This document shows, one piece after another, positions 48,258 through 50,679 of a stretch of 50,679 nucleotides of DNA. The notes beneath the pieces are model-generated. The model worked only from the letters and a program-made list of their open reading frames with translations, was not told the DNA's origin and searched no databases. Position 1 is the first letter of the stretch, and each line of letters opens with the position of its first letter. This stretch comes from an uncultured Collinsella sp. (lineage in GTDB: Bacteria; Actinomycetota; Coriobacteriia; Coriobacteriales; Coriobacteriaceae): positions 1-50,679 of the forward strand of contig CAJLPX010000015.1 in NCBI GenBank assembly GCA_905208635.1. The letters run 5' to 3'. Both the position numbers and the translations under genes were made by a program.

Positions 48258-49820
48258 ATGGCATTCGTTTCGCTCGCCATCATCGCACTCGTGGCCTTTG
48301 CGAGTCCTTTTATCGCCTCGGCGATTCCCGGAAAACCCGTTCCCGAGACGGTCTTTTTGCTCGTGCTCGGCGCGGTACTGGGACCCCATATGCTCGGCGT
48401 CATCCATGTAGATGCTGAGGTCTCGCTGGTGTCCGAGCTGGGCCTGGCCTTTTTGTTCCTGCTTGCCGGCTTTGAGATCGACCCCAAGAGCATCACGGGC
48501 GTCGAGGGGCGCTACGGCTTGGCGACGTGGGTCGTCACGTTTGGTATCGCCTGGCTTGCCGTGCGCTTTACCCCGTGGTTCTCAGTCAGTCATTTCGACG
48601 GTATCGCCGTGACGCTTGCCCTCACTTCGACGGCGCTCGGTACGCTTGTGCCCATCATGCGTGAGCGCTCGCTCACCGGCACGCGCGTGGGCGACTCGAT
48701 TCTCGCGTATGGCACTTGGGGCGAGCTCGGTCCCGTGCTCGCCATGTCGGTGCTGTTGTCTGCCCGCACTGGCATCCAAACGCTCGTTATCCTTGGCTTG
48801 TTTGCGGTGGTTTGCGTGTTGCTGGCCGTGGTCCCGAGCCGCTCCAAGCGCGTCGGCAGCCGCTTCTTTGCATTTGTTGAGGAGCGCGCCGATACCACGT
48901 CGCAGACCTTCGTGCGCCTGACGGTGCTCATCCTGGTCACGCTCGTGGCATTCTCGGCTGTCTTTGATCTCGACATCGTGTTGGGTTCTTTTGCCGCCGG
49001 CTTTGTCCTGCGCTATATCATCCCCGAGGGCAACCATACGCTCGAGACCAAGCTCGACGGTCTGGCCTACGGTTTTTTGATTCCGGTGTTCTTTACCGTG
49101 TCGGGCGCAAAGATCGACCTGACGGCCGTGGCGTCGCGCCCGGGCTTGCTCGCGGGCTTTATCGTGGCGTTGTTGATTATTCGTGCCGTGCCCATTCTTA
49201 TTTCCATGAGCATTTGTCCTGCGACGCGCGATGTGTCGGCGTATGGTCGCATTACCGTGGCCCTGTACTGCACCACGGCGCTGCCGATCATCGTTGCCGT
49301 TACGAGCGTTGCCGTCAACGCGGGCGCGCTGTCGCAAGATATTGCGTCGGTCATGGTTGCCGCCGGTGCCATCACGGTGTTCTTGATGCCATTGCTCGCG
49401 CAGCTCTTCTACCGCGTGGTGGATGCCGCACCGGTCGCCGCCGTGGCAGAGGTTGCCGAGCATCCATCCGATGCGCTCGACATCTTGCGCGCCCACCACG
49501 ACCTAGCGAGCTTGCTCGCGCGCGAGCACGAGCTGCTGACCTCGCATGGCCATGGTCGCGTATTCGAGGGCCTGCCTACGCTCGATACGATTGCCGAGCG
49601 TCTTTCCGCCGAGGCAGCGAGCGGCCACATCGATGCCCGCATCGTGGACGCGGCGCACCTGCTTGCCGATAAGACCTATGGAGACGAGGTCGACCCGTCC
49701 GAGCTGACTCCGCGTGAGCGCCGCCGCCTGGAGCGCGCCAAGCTCGCTGTGCGCGAATACCGCCGCCGCATGCTGGAGCTCTATGCGCGCGAAGAAGCCG
49801 AAGACGACGACGGTAAGTAG
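48258..49820 (+). CDS. CPA2-family cation:proton antiporter
   Basis: A 520-aa membrane protein with about 12 helices and the monovalent cation/proton antiporter 2 pattern (GLAFLFLLAGFEIDPKSI, LTSTALGTLVPIMRE, LDGLAYGFLIPVFFTVSGAKID). A hydrophilic C-terminal part (about 410-520; ILRAHHDLASLLAREHELLT, ERRRLERAKLAVREYRRRMLELYAREEAEDD) is cytosolic, probably a helical regulator rather than TrkA. It likely exchanges Na+ or K+ for protons. Divergent from purL. Confidence 0.88.
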   Translation: MAFVSLAIIALVAFASPFIASAIPGKPVPETVFLLVLGAVLGPHMLGVIHVDAEVSLVSELGLAFLFLLAGFEIDPKSITGVEGRYGLATWVVTFGIAWLAVRFTPWFSVSHFDGIAVTLALTSTALGTLVPIMRERSLTGTRVGDSILAYGTWGELGPVLAMSVLLSARTGIQTLVILGLFAVVCVLLAVVPSRSKRVGSRFFAFVEERADTTSQTFVRLTVLILVTLVAFSAVFDLDIVLGSFAAGFVLRYIIPEGNHTLETKLDGLAYGFLIPVFFTVSGAKIDLTAVASRPGLLAGFIVALLIIRAVPILISMSICPATRDVSAYGRITVALYCTTALPIIVAVTSVAVNAGALSQDIASVMVAAGAITVFLMPLLAQLFYRVVDAAPVAAVAEVAEHPSDALDILRAHHDLASLLAREHELLTSHGHGRVFEGLPTLDTIAERLSAEAASGHIDARIVDAAHLLADKTYGDEVDPSELTPRERRRLERAKLAVREYRRRMLELYAREEAEDDDGK

Positions 49821-49833
49821 TCGATACTTTCTC

Positions 49834-50006
49834 GGGGAAGCCGCGTCCCGCTTTGAAGGCTCGGAACGGGATGTGGTTTCCGAAACGGGGGCCGTTGGGA
49901 AGCTGTGTCCCGGAATGGGCGCTCAGAGTGGGATGCAGTTTCCGCAAGGAGGTCCTGGGGGAAACCGTGCCCCGTTCTGATCCGAAATACTGGGACATAG
50001 TTTCCC
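49834..50006. repeat. Array of three REP-like hairpins
   Basis: Six units of a GGGAAAC(C/T)(G/A)(T/C)GTCCC-type motif alternate in orientation: 49834-49850, 49868-49881 (inverted), 49897-49913, 49930-49943 (inverted), 49958-49974, 49992-50006 (inverted). Adjacent pairs fold into three hairpins. Loops differ between pairs. This resembles bacterial interspersed mosaic elements. No gene is in this stretch. Confidence 0.75.
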
Positions 50007-50020
50007 TTTCATAACAGGAG

Positions 50021-50063
50021 AAGGCGCGCTGTCTGCAGTTGATTCAGACGGCGCGCCTTTTTG
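50021..50063. terminator. Terminator between antiporter and SDR genes
   Basis: AAGGCGCGC plus TGTCTG (50021-50035) pairs with CAGACG plus GCGCGCC (50045-50057) followed by TTTTT on the plus strand. It can also serve the minus-strand SDR gene, where the flanking T-run is weaker. Confidence 0.8.
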
Positions 50064-50104
50064 GTTGAGCTATGTTGAAGCTTGAAGCCAAAGCTTGTGG
50101 CTCC

Positions 50105-50679
50105 TTAGGAGCGGGCGGCTCCGTCGACGGGGAGCACGGCGCCCGTGACATAGGAGGACATGTCGCTCGCCAGGAAAACAAAGGCGTTGGCGACATCCTC
50201 GGGCTCGCCCATGCGACCCAGCGGAATGGTGGCGATGATGGGCTTGATGACTTCTTCGGGCAGGTTAGCGACCATGTCGGTCTTGGTCACGCCAGGTGCG
50301 ACGGCATTGACGCGAATGCCCATGGGGGCGAGCTCGCGCGAGAGCGACTGGACCATGCCGTTGACGGCAAATTTGGACGTGGGGTAACCGACGCCGGAGG
50401 GCTGGCCGTACTTGGCGACCATCGAGCTCGTGGTGGTGATGGTGCCGCCGTGGCCGGCCTCGGTCATGATCTTGGCGGCAGCCTGGTGGCCATTAAAGAC
50501 GGCGACGACATTGAGGTCCATGACCTTTGCAAACTCCTCGGCAGTGTAGTCCAAAAGGGGCGAGCGCTGGGAGATGCCGGCATTGTTGACGACCGTGTCC
50601 AGGCCGCCCATATCGGTGGCAGCTTGGGTAAAGGCCTCGGTTACGGCCTCGAGCGAGGTGAGGTCGCAGGAGCGGCCCC
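50105..50679 (-). CDS. Short-chain dehydrogenase/reductase, 5' truncated at the window edge
   Basis: The last 190 codons of an SDR family oxidoreductase. The 5' part, with the N-terminal dinucleotide-binding glycine motif, is outside the window. Visible are LDTVVNNAGISQRSP, the catalytic Ser region TITTTSSMVAKYG, the Tyr-x-x-x-Lys motif YPTSK, RVNAVAPGVTKTDM, and the C-terminal PEDVANAFVFLASDMSSYVTG typical of FabG-like members. The substrate could be a hydroxyacid, sugar or steroid; sequence alone does not decide. Confidence 0.9.
   Translation of the reverse strand, partial: GRSCDLTSLEAVTEAFTQAATDMGGLDTVVNNAGISQRSPLLDYTAEEFAKVMDLNVVAVFNGHQAAAKIMTEAGHGGTITTTSSMVAKYGQPSGVGYPTSKFAVNGMVQSLSRELAPMGIRVNAVAPGVTKTDMVANLPEEVIKPIIATIPLGRMGEPEDVANAFVFLASDMSSYVTGAVLPVDGAARS

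Noticed and set aside
49834..50006. CRISPR array
   Set aside because: Units alternate in orientation, spacers are of unequal length, repeats are too short and degenerate, and no cas gene is nearby.

Overview
The window looks like a contiguous chromosome segment of a high-GC actinobacterium of the class Coriobacteriia, most likely Collinsella or a close relative. This is inferred from overall GC-rich codon use, the gene mix (pdxST with a MocR regulator, reverse rubrerythrin, a bacterial Elp3, PRD/PTS sugar uptake, Etf-linked lactate oxidation, one-chain PurL) and intergenic repeats such as AAGTGAGTAGACTTTT inverted ends and GGGGACGTTC palindromes. I could not run a database search. No tRNA, rRNA, CRISPR array, prophage or recognisable transposase gene was seen.

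Layout. 1-660: the RGG tail of a protein (probably a DEAD-box RNA helicase), then a 380-base intergenic island packed with different palindromes. 666-3749: vitamin B6 synthesis (pdxS-pdxT) and the divergent regulator pdxR. 3744-5282: two 119-bp inverted-ended repeats in direct orientation bracketing a gene for a PD-(D/E)XK/DUF559-like nuclease. 5416-9897: reverse rubrerythrin, an alcohol/aldehyde dehydrogenase pair, a small charged protein and a phosphoesterase. 9971-13437: a BglG-type antiterminator, its RNA target overlapping a terminator, a PTS EIIBC and a ChbG-type deacetylase. 13577-18094: a DUF2130 coiled-coil protein and a Ski2-like helicase. A third 119-bp repeat lies at 18218-18336.

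18404-25008 is rich in tRNA modification: TrmB, a Trm9/ALKBH8-like methyltransferase, and Elp3. Elp3 makes the carboxymethyl-type U34 modification that Trm9 methylates in eukaryotes, so their closeness suggests a bacterial mcm5U34 pathway. An XRE membrane regulator with a DUF4097 partner lies between them, and a spermidine-synthase-like protein follows elp3.

25035-30653 is the best candidate for an undescribed system: a three-gene minus-strand operon encoding a TerB_N-type protein, a BREX BrxD-like (DUF2791) ATPase and an Lhr/BrxHI-like helicase, without the BREX methylase or PglZ. 31576-34782 is a five-gene set of exported or membrane-anchored proteins of unknown function.

35129-38754 encodes an Etf-dependent lactate dehydrogenase complex (FAD dehydrogenase, EtfB, ferredoxin-EtfA). 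The remainder holds an HD hydrolase, AzlCD, a KdgT permease, a diguanylate cyclase, an EamA exporter, purL, a CPA2 antiporter, a block of three REP-like hairpins, and a truncated SDR gene at the right edge.
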